A stretch of 64,000 nucleotides of DNA from Lithodes maja (GCA_037953745.1 JBAKBP010007117.1:1-64000); one strand, 5' to 3'; numbered from the stretch's first letter, positions 21,597-32,050 are shown. Numbers and translations: made by a program. The notes: generated from the sequence alone by a model not told the origin.

Positions 21597-21691
21597 ATAT
21601 GTAAAATTACACCAATTACCAACTACATTAGCACAAAAATTAATAAAGTACACTAACAGGATAAATAAAATGTAAGAAATAGCCCTAAAGA
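21597..21691. repeat. 175 bp satellite, partial unit
   Basis: It contains 'ctgtaatatgtaaaattacaccaa' through 'aggataaataaaatgtaag', which matches part of the unit seen at 17053, 22906 and 26629. Confidence 0.75.
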
Positions 21692-22905
21692 TGAATTTAT
21701 CTATTTATCTATTGACGGACGCCTTGATCCCCGAAGGATTGGCCACGAACGATACACCCCTATGCACCTCTGTCCCCAGTCAGTCGACGCCCCTCCTCCC
21801 ATCCAGCACCGCTTTCACGCATATACTGTACTTCTTAACTCCATCCTTCCACCTCTCTCTCGGTTTATTTCTCCCTCTATCCTTCCACCTCACTCGTACA
21901 CTCTCTTAGTCATTCTCTCGCTTCCCATACGTTCCACATGGCCGAGCCATCTCAAGGAGTTCTTTTTCGCACTTTCCAGTACATTCACACCACACCTTTC
22001 TCGTACTTACTGATTCGTCTGTCTATCCCTCCATGTACCTCCGCACACACTTCTCGAGTAACTAATTTCCATCCCTTTCACTCTTGGTTTGAATCTCTCC
22101 AACAAAGTCCATGCTTTGCTCCCGTAAGTCAATGTCGGGATTACCACACTGTCATGCAGGGACTTCTTTACTTCCATGCTGACCACCCTATTTCTTCTTA
22201 CTGCTTTCAGCATTCCTACAACCCTCTTCCCCTGTTGCACCCTCTCCTGCACTTCTTCATCCATGCTCACATCTTTACTCAACACACTGCCCAAATATTT
22301 AAATGAGCTGACATTTTCCATAGCCATTCAACCTCACCTCACACTCTGTGGTTGCACCCCTTTCAAAAAGTATAACCTTGCTCTTCCTCGCATTTACCTT
22401 CAGACTCCGTTTTTCACACACTGTTCCAAACATATTTACCAGACCCTGCAACTCCCATTCACTATTGCTCATCAGAACTGTATCGTCAGCAAACAGTAGT
22501 ATTGTACTGTTCAGGCAACTTCCACTCGTTTCCTTCCCTTATCAGCAGTACACCAACATCCACTGCTCTTCCTTGTATTTCTTTTATGACTCCATCCATA
22601 TATATATTTAACAACCATGGGCACATCACACACCCTTGCTTTAACCCAACATGCAGATCAAAGAACTCGCTCTGTTCATTCTCCACACAAACTGACACCT
22701 TCGCACCCTCATACATGCTCTTCACTGCTTCAGCAACTTGCCATCTTCTCCGCATATTCTCAGTACTTTCAACATATCTTTTCTATCAATTCTGTCATAG
22801 GCCTTCTTCAAGTCCATAAATGCAGCATACAACTTTTGTCGCTTCTCCAGATATTTCTCCACAACACATTTCAGGGCAAAAATCTGAGCTACACATCCTA
22901 TTCCC
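21692..22905 (-). pseudogene. LINE-1f copy 2: RT palm to C-terminus, several frameshifts
   Basis: Read on the minus strand from 22905 down: HLRKGIGCVAQIFALKCVVE, KLYAAFMDLKKAYDRID (motif A), a region around MYEGAKVSVCVENEQ, GLKQGCVMCPWLLNIYMDGV (motif B), an LFADDTVLMSNS-type motif C near 22470-22500 in another frame, ENVSSFKYLGSVLSKDVSMD, and VVIPTLTYGSKAWTLLERF. It ends in a poorly coding tail near 21700 ('gatgaatttatctatttatc'). The reading frame changes at least three times. It is a non-LTR RT (endonuclease absent); the clade is not assigned. Confidence 0.85.
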
Positions 22906-23262
22906 TTCCTAAGATGAATACAGTATGTTAACCGTTTCCCCAGCAATACTGACTGAAAATGACAAAATAAATTGCAAATCTTCTTCAGATTTATTTGAAA
23001 TATGTAATATTACACCAAATACCAACTACAGTAGCACAAAAAACAATAAAATACACTAACCGGATAAATAAATGGAAGAAATACCCCAAAAGATTATTAT
23101 GTTAACGCTTTACCCAGCAATACTGACTGAAAATGCCCAAATAGATTGAATGTGCTCTTCAGATTTATCTGAAATATGTAAAACTACACCAAATGCCAAC
23201 TACATTAGCACAACAATTAATCAAGTACACCAACTGGATAAATAAAATGTAAGAAATAGCCC
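22906..23262. repeat. 175 bp satellite, about two units
   Basis: Two diverged units run between LINE-1f copies 2 and 3, with 'cagcaatactgactgaaaatg' at about 22943 and 23117, a period of about 174 bp. Confidence 0.8.
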
Positions 23263-24108
23263 TAAAGATGAATTTATCTATCTATCTATTGCCGGACGCC
23301 TTGATCCCTGAAGGGGTGGCCACGAACGAAACGCCCCTATGCAACTCTGTCCCCAGTCAGTTGATGCCCCTCCTCCCATCCAGCACCGCTTTCACGCATA
23401 TACTTTTTAACTCCATCCTTCCACCTCTCTCTCGATTTATGTCTCCCTCTGTCCTTCCATTTCACTTGTACACTCTCTTTTTCATTCTCTCGCTTCCCAT
23501 ACGTTCCACATGGCCGAACTATCTCAAGGTGTTCTTTTTCGCACTTTCCAGTACAATACATTCACACAACGCCTCTCTCGTACTTCCTCATTCGTCTGTC
23601 TATCCCTCCATGTAACTCTGCACACACTTCTCAAGTAACTTATTTCCATCCCTTTCACTCTTGGTTTGAATCTCTCCAACAACGTCCATGCTTCGCTCCC
23701 GTAAGTCAATGTCGGGATTACCACACACACTGTCATGCAAGGACTTCGTTACTTCCATGCTGACTACCCTATTTCTTTTTACAGCTTTCAGCATTCCTAC
23801 AACCCTCTTCCCCTGTTGCACCCTTTCCCACACTTTTTTCATCCATACTCATATCTTTATTCAACACACTGCCCAAATACTTAAATGAGCCGACATTCTC
23901 CATAGCCTGACCATTCAACTTCACCTCACACTCTGTGGCTCCACCTCTTTCAAAGACCATAACCTTGCTCTTCCCCGCATTTACCTTCAGATTCCGTTTT
24001 TCACACACTGTTCCAAACATATTTACCAGACCCTGCAACTCCCATTCATATCGGCAGCAAACAGCAGTACGCTGCTTTTCCTTGAATTTATTTTATGACT
24101 CCATCCAT
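23263..24108 (-). pseudogene. LINE-1f copy 3, C-terminal part
   Basis: It begins with the same 'gatgaatttatctat' tail as copy 2, 1,577 bp further on, so copy 2 plus satellite and copy 3 form a tandem duplication. On the minus strand it shows QGLVNMFGTVCEKRNLKVNA, GKSKVMVFERGGATECEVKL, then ENVGSFKYLGSVLNKDMS and IPTLTYGSEAWTLLERFK. The motif C region is deleted ('tatcggcagcaaacagcagtacgctgc') and the copy runs into a long TA tract. Confidence 0.8.
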
Positions 24109-24328
<220 letters not shown>

Positions 24329-24589
24329 AACCATGGGAACATCATACACCATTGTTTTAACCCAACATTCAGATCAAAGAAGTACCTCTGTTCATTCTCC
24401 ACACATACTGATGCCTTTGCACCCTCATAATTATATAGGCCTACTCCACACTGCTTTGAGCCGGGGCTGTTCAGCCAGGCTGCCTAGGGAACAATAACAA
24501 GAACAACAACTGCTTTCAGCAACTTACCAACATCCACTGCTCTTCCTTGTATTTCTTTTATGACTCCATCCATATACTGTATACAGTAT
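24329..24589 (-). pseudogene. LINE-1f copy 3, motif B region, rearranged
   Basis: After the TA tract, the minus-strand FFDLNVGLKQWCMMFPWL (motif B with QGC changed to QWC) continues. It is then interrupted by a foreign segment at about 24430-24500 ('ggcctactccacactgctttgagccgg'). A second partial copy of 'ccaacatccactgctcttccttg' leads to the LINE-2f end. The order is scrambled by deletion and insertion. Confidence 0.65.
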
Positions 24590-26030
24590 ACATACATACA
24601 TAAAATTTTAAGACCGAGTGTTCCACACATCAGTGCAGTTTCAGTCTCTTGTCCTAATGGCGGCATTCCAGGCAACCGTGTTAAGGGTTGCTTCACTTGT
24701 CAAGTTCTTGGATTTGAGATCGGCGCGTATAGTCCGATCCCAGGTCTTCCTCGGTCCACCCCTTGGTGCAGCTCCCTCCACAATCACAGACCTGCATTTT
24801 TTCACCCAATTTTGTTCATCCATTCTCTCCACATGTCCATACCATCCCAGTCTACTTGTACGCATCACCTCGCTAATACTCTTTATACCTAAACGTCTCC
24901 TCAGCTCAACATTTGTTATTCTATCCTGTAGCCTGGCCCCACACATCCATCTCACCATTCTCATCTCATTACGCTCCATTCTGTTGACATCCTCTACTTT
25001 AACGGCCCATGTTTCTGAGACATACGTCATTGCACTTCTAACACATGAGGCATACACCTTTCCCTTCAGGGGGAGAGGCATTCTTTTCATGGTCAGGATT
25101 GGCATCAATTCTCTGAACTTCCCCCAGCCACACCTAATTCTAGCAACAGTGGCAGCCTCGGCCTCACCACCGGCAGAGATGGTATCTCCTAGGTAACAAA
25201 ACTTGTTCACCAGCTCCAAAGACTCATTTCCAAAATTCACAGCCACAGGATCATCACTTAACACAAGCTCGCCTTTGCACACTACGCACTCAAATTTCTC
25301 TATTTCTGACTTATCCTTCGGCAGGGGCCCCTTTATTCTACTACAGCGCTTACTCCCATGGTGTATCCAACATCGACAGATGCTACATTGAATTGAGTTA
25401 ACGCCCACTCCCTTTCCACACACTGCACAAGGGTATGCACCGCTCTTTTCCACATTGCCTCGTCTCAATATACAATGCATAACCTTGGTTTTGTTAATAT
25501 TGACTCTTAAACCCTTGCTCACTATGCCCTCTCTCCACTCTCTGAATTTGGCCTCAGCATCCTGCATACTGTCAGCTATTAGGACTAAATCGTCTGCATA
25601 AAACAGTTCCAACGGGAGTCCGCCTCTAAAAACTCTAGACAGCGCCTCCAAGACCATAATAAAGAGGAGGGGGCTTAACACTGAACCCTGATGGACTCCA
25701 ACACGGACTGCGAACTCATCACTCAGTACACCCTTCACCCTCACCGAACTTCGCGAATCCTCATACATCTTCATTATCACACGCACCAGCCACTTTTCCA
25801 CACCAAGTTTCCTCATAGCCCACTGCACAACATCTCTAGGTACCCTATCAAAGGCTCTTTTCCAGGTCCACAAACACAAAGTAAAGATCCCTGCCTTTTA
25901 GTAAGTATCTTTCCTGTATCTGCCTGACTATGAAGATAGCATCGGTTGTACCACGTCCTGGCATAAAACCAAACTGCATATCATCAATAGAAATGCTTTG
26001 CCTGATCAAACCCTCAAGGACTCTCTATAA
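24590..26030 (-). mobile_element. LINE-2f, RT and tail (5'-truncated)
   Basis: This is the longest LINE-2f copy. Upstream on the minus strand, at about 25985-25870, the frame reads FGFMPGRGTTDAIFIVRQIQ, the RT finger region. A small indel at motif A ('gtggacctggaaaagagcc', about 25862) shifts the frame into the long open frame 25879-24641. The 3' end at 24590 matches 17490. The uninterrupted 'aaccgtgttaagggttgc' at about 24676-24694 is the empty site for the piggyBac insertion. Confidence 0.85.
24641..25879 (-). pseudogene. LINE-2f reverse transcriptase with embedded zinc-binding segment
   Basis: 412 codons are open after the motif A frameshift. Visible are FDRVPRDVVQWAMRKLGVEK, the motif B region GVHQGSVLSPLLFIMV and catalytic FYADDLVLIADS (about 25580-25620). 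Thumb LRVNINKTKVMHC follows, then a Cys-rich PHD/RING-like segment CAVCGKGVGVNSIQCSICRC...H...C...CVVC (about 25270-25430). Next come NKFCYLGDTIS, ALTYVSETWAVK-type sequence, and a tail RLGWYGHVERMDEQNW ... PRGGPRKTW. The zinc-binding insert between RT and tail is a recognisable feature of one group of invertebrate non-LTR elements. I do not assign the clade. The copy is dead because of the frameshift and 5' truncation. Confidence 0.85.
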
Positions 26031-26628
26031 AACAACCATCGGGATTCGGGACATCACACACCCTTGCTTTACCAAACATTCTGATCAAAGAACTCCCTCT
26101 GTTCATTCTCCACACGTACTGATACCTTTGCACTCGCATACATACTCTTCACTGCTTTCAGCAACTTGCCATCTACTCCGTATATTCTCAGTACAGTACT
26201 TTCCACATCCCTTCTCTATCAACTATGTCATTCCACTCGTTGTCTTCCCTTATTAGTGGTACACCAACATCCACTGTTCATCCTTGCATTTCTTTTATGA
26301 CTCCATCCATATACAGTAGAGTATATATTGAACAACCACGGGGACATCACACACCCTTTCTTTAACCCAAAATTCAGATCAAAGAACTCGCTCTGTTCAT
26401 TCTCAACACATACTGACACCTTTGCACCCTCATACATGCTTTTCACTGCTTTCAGCAACTTGCTATCTGCTCCGTATATTCCAAGTACTTTCTACATACC
26501 TTCTCTATCAACTCTGTCATAGGCCATCTCCAAGTCCATGAAGGCAGCATACAACTTTTGTCCCTTCTCCAGTTATTTCTCCACAACACATTTCAGGGCA
26601 AAGATCTGAGCTACTCATCCTCTTCCCT
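26031..26628 (-). pseudogene. LINE-1f copy 4, two partial overlapping pieces
   Basis: Minus-strand motif B to motif A region, first a short duplicate (26031-26220) and then 26225-26628. It shows VCVENEQSEFFDLNFGLKKG (QG of motif B mutated), CVMSPWLFNIY and MYEGAKVSVC. A motif A region of AAFMDLEMAYDRV type lies at about 26510-26570. It ends at the same boundary with the 175 bp satellite ('cctcttcccttcttatgatga') as the other copies. Confidence 0.75.
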
Positions 26629-27000
26629 TCTTATGATGAATACTGTATGTTAACCATTTCCCCAGCAATACTGACTGCAAATGCCCAAATATATTGCATG
26701 TGCTCTTCTGATTTTATCTAAAATATGTAAAATTACACCATATACCAACTACATTAGCACAACAATTAATCAATCACAGAAACAGGATAAAAACATAGAA
26801 TAAATACCCCAAAAGATGAATATGTTAACCCTTTCCCCAGCAATACTTACTAAACATGCACAAATAAATTGCATGTGCTCCTCAGATTTAGCTGAATTAT
26901 GTAAAATTACACCAAATACTAACTACATTAGCACAAAAATCAATCAAGCACTTTAACAGGATAAATAAAATGGAAGAAATAGCCCAAAAATGAATTTATC
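26629..27000. repeat. 175 bp satellite, about two units
   Basis: Units with 'cagcaatactgactgcaaatg' (about 26665) and 'cagcaatacttactaaacatg' (about 26838) repeat at about 173 bp. The array is interrupted at 27000 by palindromic MITE P2. The interrupted 'gaatttatc' is duplicated, and the remaining 'gaatttatctatacc' continues to 27210. Confidence 0.8.
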
Positions 27001-27195
27001 GGTTCCATGTCACTTCAACCAGTAGACCATTTCAACAAGTAGCTCTCAACCAGTGCCAAATTAACCCAGACCAACCAAACCAGTGCCAAAATAGAGTACT
27101 AACCTAACCTATCCTAACCTAACCGTATTGGTTGATCTGGTACTGGTTGAGAGCTACTGGTTGAAATGGTCTACTGGTTGAAGTGACCGGTCACC
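27001..27195. mobile_element. Palindromic MITE, copy P2, with clear target duplication
   Basis: A 195 bp inverted-repeat element starts GGTTCCATGTCACTTC. The other end read on the opposite strand is GGTGACCGGTCACTTC. It is flanked by 'gaatttatc' at 26992-27000 and 27196-27204, a 9 bp (or 8 bp) target duplication. The interior carries diverged CCTAA repeats at about 27101-27123. An 8-9 bp duplication would fit hAT-type (8) or Mutator-type (9) mobilisation. The three copies cannot decide between them. Confidence 0.88.
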
Positions 27196-27204
27196 GAATT
27201 TATC

Positions 27205-27575
27205 TATACCGATGTATATTGCCGGACACCTTGATCCCCGAACAAAACGCCTGCGTATTTCAAGCGCGCTTGAGTTATCACTTGATCGTCTTTTAGAGCT
27301 TTTTGGCCCGTGGTAATTACTACACCATCGCATCATAGGGAGTTTGAAGGGGTTAAATTGTTAGATACATAGAGGAAGAGGAATGCCAAGTAAAGCTAAA
27401 CAAATATATATAAGATATTTTTAGCATGAGGTTGCTTATAATAATTTGTACCTCTGTAGTTTCTCCATGGCTAACCAAAAAGGTCACATTCCTAAAAAGC
27501 CCCAACCAAAAAGGCCAAGCTTCTGTACAGAAAAAAGGCCACACTCCATTACCCTTATGGTGACCCTATCAAATA
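27205..27575. other. No gene; unique-looking AT-rich sequence
   Basis: After about 30 bp of satellite/LINE tail ('ttgccggacaccttgatcccc') nothing is recognisable. Short 'aaccaaaaaggcc/aaaaggtcac' motifs recur at 27475-27540 and again near 28570-28630 and may be remnants of a minor repeat. Confidence 0.4.
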
Positions 27576-28120
27576 CAGTGCTACCCCACTAAATGCGCCT
27601 TCAATAAATGCGGATTCCCTATATGCGGTGGCTAATCAGAAATAATATATTTTAAGGACTCTGTAAATGCGGCTCGAAATTCTGTATATGCGGTTTGGCC
27701 GTTTTGATTCAAGGGGAAATACGTACTTTCCGCCATATTACCGAGTGTCGCCTACCGAAAATGCGGCCTATAGATGGCGGGTTGGGAGCGGTAACGCATT
27801 CATCCCAATGTTAAGGTCATGTTTTTGCCCCCAAACACTACATCTTTGGTACAGCCACTTGACCAGCAGTCCTCTATTCAAGGTAAATGGTGTTATATTT
27901 GTTGTTATATTTGATATTTCTAATGTAAAGTGTATCTTTCTTTCAGAAATGGTTATTGGGTGGGTTAACGAGTGTATGGTAGGCTAAAAAGGGGTTAGTT
28001 CGGAGGGGCTGTCTGAACATAAGCATTTATTCCCATTGATTATTAACTCCACAATATGCTGATTCCGTAAATGCGGCGCATTTTGCAGCCCATATAGGCG
28101 CATATACTGGGGGTGCACTG
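27576..28120. mobile_element. pogo/Tigger-like MITE (TA target site)
   Basis: A 545 bp element starts CAGTGCTACCCCACTAAATG. The other end read on the opposite strand is CAGTGCACCCCCAGTATATG. It is flanked by TA at 27574-27575 and 28121-28122. The interior has repeated 'aaatgcgg' and 'atatgcggt' motifs near both ends. CAGTG termini, a TA duplication and no transposase fit a non-autonomous Tc1/mariner-pogo element. Its short internal frame (27667-27987) has no recognisable motif. Confidence 0.8.
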
Positions 28121-28624
28121 TAATCAAAACAGCCACACTTCTTAACCCAATTGCCGCGGGGCCCCTCATATGACGGAGACGATTTTCTGGCTATTTTGTA
28201 TTTTTGCAAGCAGCACGGATGGACGTCAACCGAAGCCTACAGGCCCCGCCACGACACTGAGGTTCGTGTGAGAGAGAGATCACTTATGTGCAGCATCACA
28301 CATAGCGAAAACAGAAAATAATTGGTAATTTTTAGCGATTTCGCCTATCGGATTTGGTAATTTTTAGCAATTTTGCCCTTCGTTTCCAAGATTGTTACAA
28401 GAAAACCAGATGTCGTACAGGGATGATTCAGGAGTAATTTGAAAGCTATTACCGTACTTTCACGAATACATAATTGTATTACGCTCTGGCTTTTGCTTAT
28501 GCATGAAGATGAGCAGGGAATTAAGGCAATTTCGGGCAATTATGCCTACTCGTACAGGATTAATAGCTTTAACCAAAATGGTCACACTCCATAATGGTCC
28601 AAATGGCCATAGCCAAAATGGCTA
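28121..28624. other. No gene recognised
   Basis: An AT-rich stretch contains a local duplication of 'ggtaatttttagc(g/a)attt(c/t)gcc' (28323-28347 and 28353-28379). No coding or mobile-element signature is apparent. Confidence 0.4.
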
Positions 28625-28781
28625 CACTATATTCCTTCTGTACTTTCTCCATGACCGATAAGATACATGATATTTTGATATAATTTATGTGACACAGCCC
28701 TTGTATCCAACACAATACCCTGTGTGCAACCCTGCTTGAACCCCGGACAACGTTGCTTGCAACTTTAATTATTATTATTAT

Positions 28782-28813
<32 letters not shown>

Positions 28814-28814
28814 C
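28625..28814 (+). repeat. LINE 3' end with (ATT)n tail, copy X1, then (AC)n
   Basis: The segment from 'ttctgtactttctccatga' to 'cggacaacgttgcttgcaac' is followed by (ATT)n at 28767-28786 and (AC)n at 28787-28813. The same segment occurs inverted at 31033-31165. A conserved 3' segment ending in a simple-repeat tail is the usual appearance of a short CR1/L2-type LINE end or a SINE that borrows it. No coding part remains. Confidence 0.65.
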
Positions 28815-28924
28815 GTGGACCTTATTATCCCCACTTTATCTCAGGTGAAACAGGATGGTCCATAGACCAAGAAGCCAAGGCCAGGTATGGATCCGGTAGC
28901 CATATACAGTGTAGTATATAATAT

Positions 28925-28927
<3 letters not shown>

Positions 28928-29014
<87 letters not shown>
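28928..29014. repeat. (CT)n followed by (TA)n microsatellite
   Basis: A pure CT run at 28928-28961 leads directly into a TA run to 29014. Confidence 0.95.
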
Positions 29015-29018
<4 letters not shown>

Positions 29019-29098
29019 CAACCTATGCAATAATCCACATAACTACAACTTTTTTTATAAATTTGACACTGTTTTATTCACTTTACAGGTATTTCTAA

Positions 29099-29477
29099 TT
29101 TAACCTTTTGAAGATTATGACGCAATTTGACAGTTTATTCTGGCTATTATTAGACGATTATATGAAACTTAGAAAGGTATATGTAGGAATTATAAGAGTA
29201 AAAACTATCTCAATAAACTCTTCATGGGTTATGACGCATTTTGACAGTTTGTTGGTCTATCATTAAACCCTTCTTTACCGGCAACGTCTTTTCGATTACA
29301 TTGTAGCTGTTTTTAGACGATTTTGTGAGGTTTAAGAAGGATCTGTGGTAGTGAAAAGGGTTAAGAGAGTTACTTCGAACCTGTTAATTGCTGGAGGGAC
29401 TTTTTAAACTGCACACAAATCGTCTAATAGTAGCCAGAATAAAGTTAAAAAGAAGTAGCCAGTATAGAAAGGGTTAA
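29099..29477. mobile_element. TTAACCC-type MITE (family R3), one partial and one full copy
   Basis: The full copy is bounded by TTAA at 29263-29266 and 29474-29477. Its ends are AACCCTTCTTTACCGG and, reversed, CCCTTTCTATACTGGC. The interior holds 'tagacgatttt' and its complement 'aaatcgtctaatagt', forming a large hairpin. A partial, diverged copy precedes it at 29099-29255 ('tattagacgattatatgaaac'). Other copies are at 35270 and 37782. There is no coding content. It is a piggyBac-type target site. Confidence 0.8.
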
Positions 29478-29510
29478 ACTATTGTATACAGGTTAGGAAG
29501 GATCTCTGTG

Positions 29511-30250
29511 AATTAATAGGGTAAAGAATGTTTCAATTAACCCCCTAATTATATTAATAGGGTAAACAATGTTTCAATTAACCCCCTAATTATATTAATA
29601 GGGTAAAGAATGTTTCAATTAACCCCCTAATTATATTAATAGGGTAAACAATGTTTCAATTAACCCCCTAATTATATTAATAGGGTAAAGAATGTTTCAA
29701 TTAACCCCCTAATTATATTAATAGGGTAAAAAATGTTTCAATTAACCCCCTAATTATATTAATAGGGTAAAGAATGTTTCAATTAACCCCCTAATTATAT
29801 TAATAGGGTAAAGAATGTTTCAATTAACCCCCTAATTATATTAATAGGGTAAAGAATGTTTCAATTAACCCCCTAATTATATTAATAGGGTAAAGAATGT
29901 TTCAATTAACCCCCTAATTATATTAATTGGGTAAAGATTGTTTCAATTAACCCCTAATTATATTAATAGGGTAAAGCATGTTTCAATTAACCCCCTAATT
30001 ATATTAATAGGGTAAAGAATGTTTCAATTAACCCCCTAATTATATTAATAGGGTAAAGAATGTTTCAATTAACCCCCTAATTATATTAATAGGGTAAAGA
30101 ATGTTTCAATTAACCCCCTAATTATATTAATAGGGTAAAGAATGTTTCAATTAACCCCCTAATTATATTAATAGGGTAAAGAATGTTTCAATTAACCCCC
30201 TAATTATATTAATAGGGTAAAGAATGTTTCAATTAACCCCCTAATTATAT
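29511..30250. repeat. 41-bp satellite array, ~18 copies
   Basis: The unit is about 41 bp, made of 'aattaatagggtaaagaatg' then 'tttcaattaaccccctaatt' plus 'at'. Copies are nearly identical; variants are 'aaacaatg', 'aaaaaatg' and 'aaagcatg', plus one unit a base short (about 29947). Every unit contains 'aattaacccc'. The entry into the array ('acaggttaggaaggatctctgtg') resembles the interior of the R3 MITE immediately to its left. Confidence 0.97.
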
Positions 30251-30515
30251 TTTTTCATCAACCAACTTCACTTCTAAACTCAATTAATGAAATCAACAAA
30301 TACATGTGGCACTCAAAGGACTCAAACCCAGGATACTTACACCGAAATTCCGCGCACTTATACGCTATAGGCTCGCTATCTCTCTTGTAGTCTGGTGGAT
30401 GGGTTGGTGAAGGTGTGGTGTGCCAGGAGATAATAACCTAACAGTATCTTAGATACTTATAAGTGTTACTACGTCAGTGTCTTGGGTCAGTAGCACTGGT
30501 TGGTCCACCGGGGTG
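30251..30515 (-). repeat. tRNA-derived SINE-like fragment
   Basis: On the minus strand there is an A box TAGCGTATAAG (30367-30357) that fits TRGYNNANNNG. About 29 bp downstream is a B box GGTTTGAGTCC (30328-30318), one to two bases off GGTTCGANTCC. The spacing fits an RNA polymerase III internal promoter of a tRNA-like head. I see no complete cloverleaf and no clear tail, so this is a SINE remnant or decayed tRNA-like sequence. Confidence 0.5.
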
Positions 30516-30840
30516 AAGGGACAGTGGTTATTTTGGGGGTCTATGTATTTATATATTAATTTATTTTGTAGATTTCTCGCTGGACCTTCATCAAGCTTTA
30601 CAAAAATATATCACTCCCCCTTCAAGATAAATTTGTAAATTGTTCGATTTATCTTTATATTGCAGGCTCGCTATCGCTCGCCAGAAAGAAATCGACACCT
30701 AAAGGTCTTGATGTTGATTTAGAAATGGGACAAAACAAATTGAAATCGACAAACTAAGGGGTGAACGTCTTAAAATCGGAAAACTAATGGGGCTAAACAC
30801 GAGGAAGAAGAGGGACCAGATAAACGACCCATCTCCCCTA
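30516..30840. mobile_element. TTAAGGGG-type MITE, copy M1
   Basis: This is the first of a dispersed family (others at 38097, 40172, 40580, 41726, 42144, 43978 and 44544). The family is recognised by the core 'cttcaagataaatttgtaa', 'ggctcgctatcgctcgccag', 'aaatcgacacctaaa' and 'aatggggctaaacatgagg'. Here the ends are 'gggacagtggtta' and 'gacccatctcccct'. The flanking TTAA has decayed. Confidence 0.75.
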
Positions 30841-31032
30841 CGGAGAGACTGGGTAAATATATTCGTCAATCAATTTGTGTGTGTGCGTGTGTGTGTGTAA
30901 TAATAATAATCATCATAATAATAATAATAATAATGGAATTATTATTATTGTCATTATCATTATTATTATTATTGGTATTATTATTAGTATTATTAGTATT
31001 ATATTAATAATAATAATAATAATAATAATAAT
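30841..31032. repeat. (GT)n and interrupted (ATT/TAA)n microsatellite
   Basis: GT-rich 30876-30898, then TAA/ATT repeats with CATC/GTC interruptions to 31032. The two halves are largely complementary to each other. Confidence 0.9.
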
Positions 31033-31165
31033 TAAAGTTGCAAGCAACGTTGTCCGGGGTTCCACGGTTTTGCAAGCAGGGTATTGTGTTTGATACAAAT
31101 GCTGTGTCACAGATATCAAAAGATCATTTAACTTATCGGGCATGGAGAAACTACAGAAGGAGCAG
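31033..31165 (-). repeat. LINE 3' end copy X2 (inverted relative to X1)
   Basis: On the minus strand it carries the same 'gttgcttgcaactttaat' plus (ATT)n junction as 28740-28786. X1 and X2 are inverted and about 2.3 kb apart, flanking the R3 MITE, the 41-bp array and M1. Confidence 0.65.
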
Positions 31166-32050
31166 ATTGTGCAAACAAACAAGAGCGAGAGAGGGAGAGA
31201 TTGGCTGTAAAAGGGATCTGCCTCTATCCATTTAGTAACAGAGTTGTAGATATGTGGAATAGGCTACCGAGTGCTATAATGGGATCAAGAACAATAGAGC
31301 TTCAACTTGAAATTAGATAGAACAAGATGGGTTGGGTGTGAAAGGGATCTGCCATGTGTAGGTCAATCGGCTCTGGAGACTCCCGTTTTCTTATTTTTTT
31401 ATTTTCTCATTTGTGAAGGAGAGAGGGAGTATGGCGAGAAAATAGGATGTCGTAAACGTAAGAAAGATAGCGATAAATATGAGAGAGAGAGAGAGCGCGG
31501 GAGGGGTTGGGTGTGAAAGGGATCTGACATGTGTGGGTCTATCGACTGTCTGCAGACTCCGGTTTTCTTAATAGTTCTCATTTGTGAAAGAGAGAGAGAG
31601 AGACTAGGATGTCATAAATGTAAGGAAGACAGAGATAAATGAGAGAGAGTTTTTATGAGATGGGTTGGGTGTGAAAAGGATCTGTCTTGTGTGGGCCAAT
31701 TGGCTCTCTACAGACTCCCATTTTCTTATGTTCAGATTTCTTACAATTGTGTTTTGGTTGCAGGTATATGATAACATGGGTGTATAGTAAGTAGTGTAAA
31801 TAACAGGTAAAGTTTATGAGAGGGGTTGAGTGTGAAAGGGACCTGCCTTATGTGGGCCACTTGACTCTCTGCAGACTCCCATTTTCATCTTGGTTGCATG
31901 TGTAAGGGATCTGCCTCATTTGTACCGGTGTGCAAACAAACAAGAGCGAGAGAGAAAGAGATTGGCTGTGTAAGGGATCTGCCTCTATTCGCTTGGTAAA
32001 AGAGTTGTAGATATGTGGAATAGGCTACCAAGTGCTATAGTGGGATCAAT
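31166..32050 (+). pseudogene. LINE RT C-terminal scraps in degenerate ~165 bp tandem units
   Basis: The stretch near 31203-31315 translates as KRDLPLS...NRVVDMWNRLPSAIMGS, the typical 'WNxLP' end of a non-LTR RT. A related unit ('gggttgggtgtgaaagggatctgcc ... ctctgcagactccc(a/g)ttttctta') then repeats around 31331, 31506, 31667 and 31823 with 155-175 bp spacing. A second copy of the WNRLP stretch lies at about 31970-32045. Purine tracts (GA)n lie between. This is a tandemly amplified, decayed LINE tail. Confidence 0.65.

Noticed and set aside
29511..30250. CRISPR-like array
   Set aside because: The 41-bp units are contiguous with no unique spacers, and the context is a eukaryotic repeat field. 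It is a satellite.
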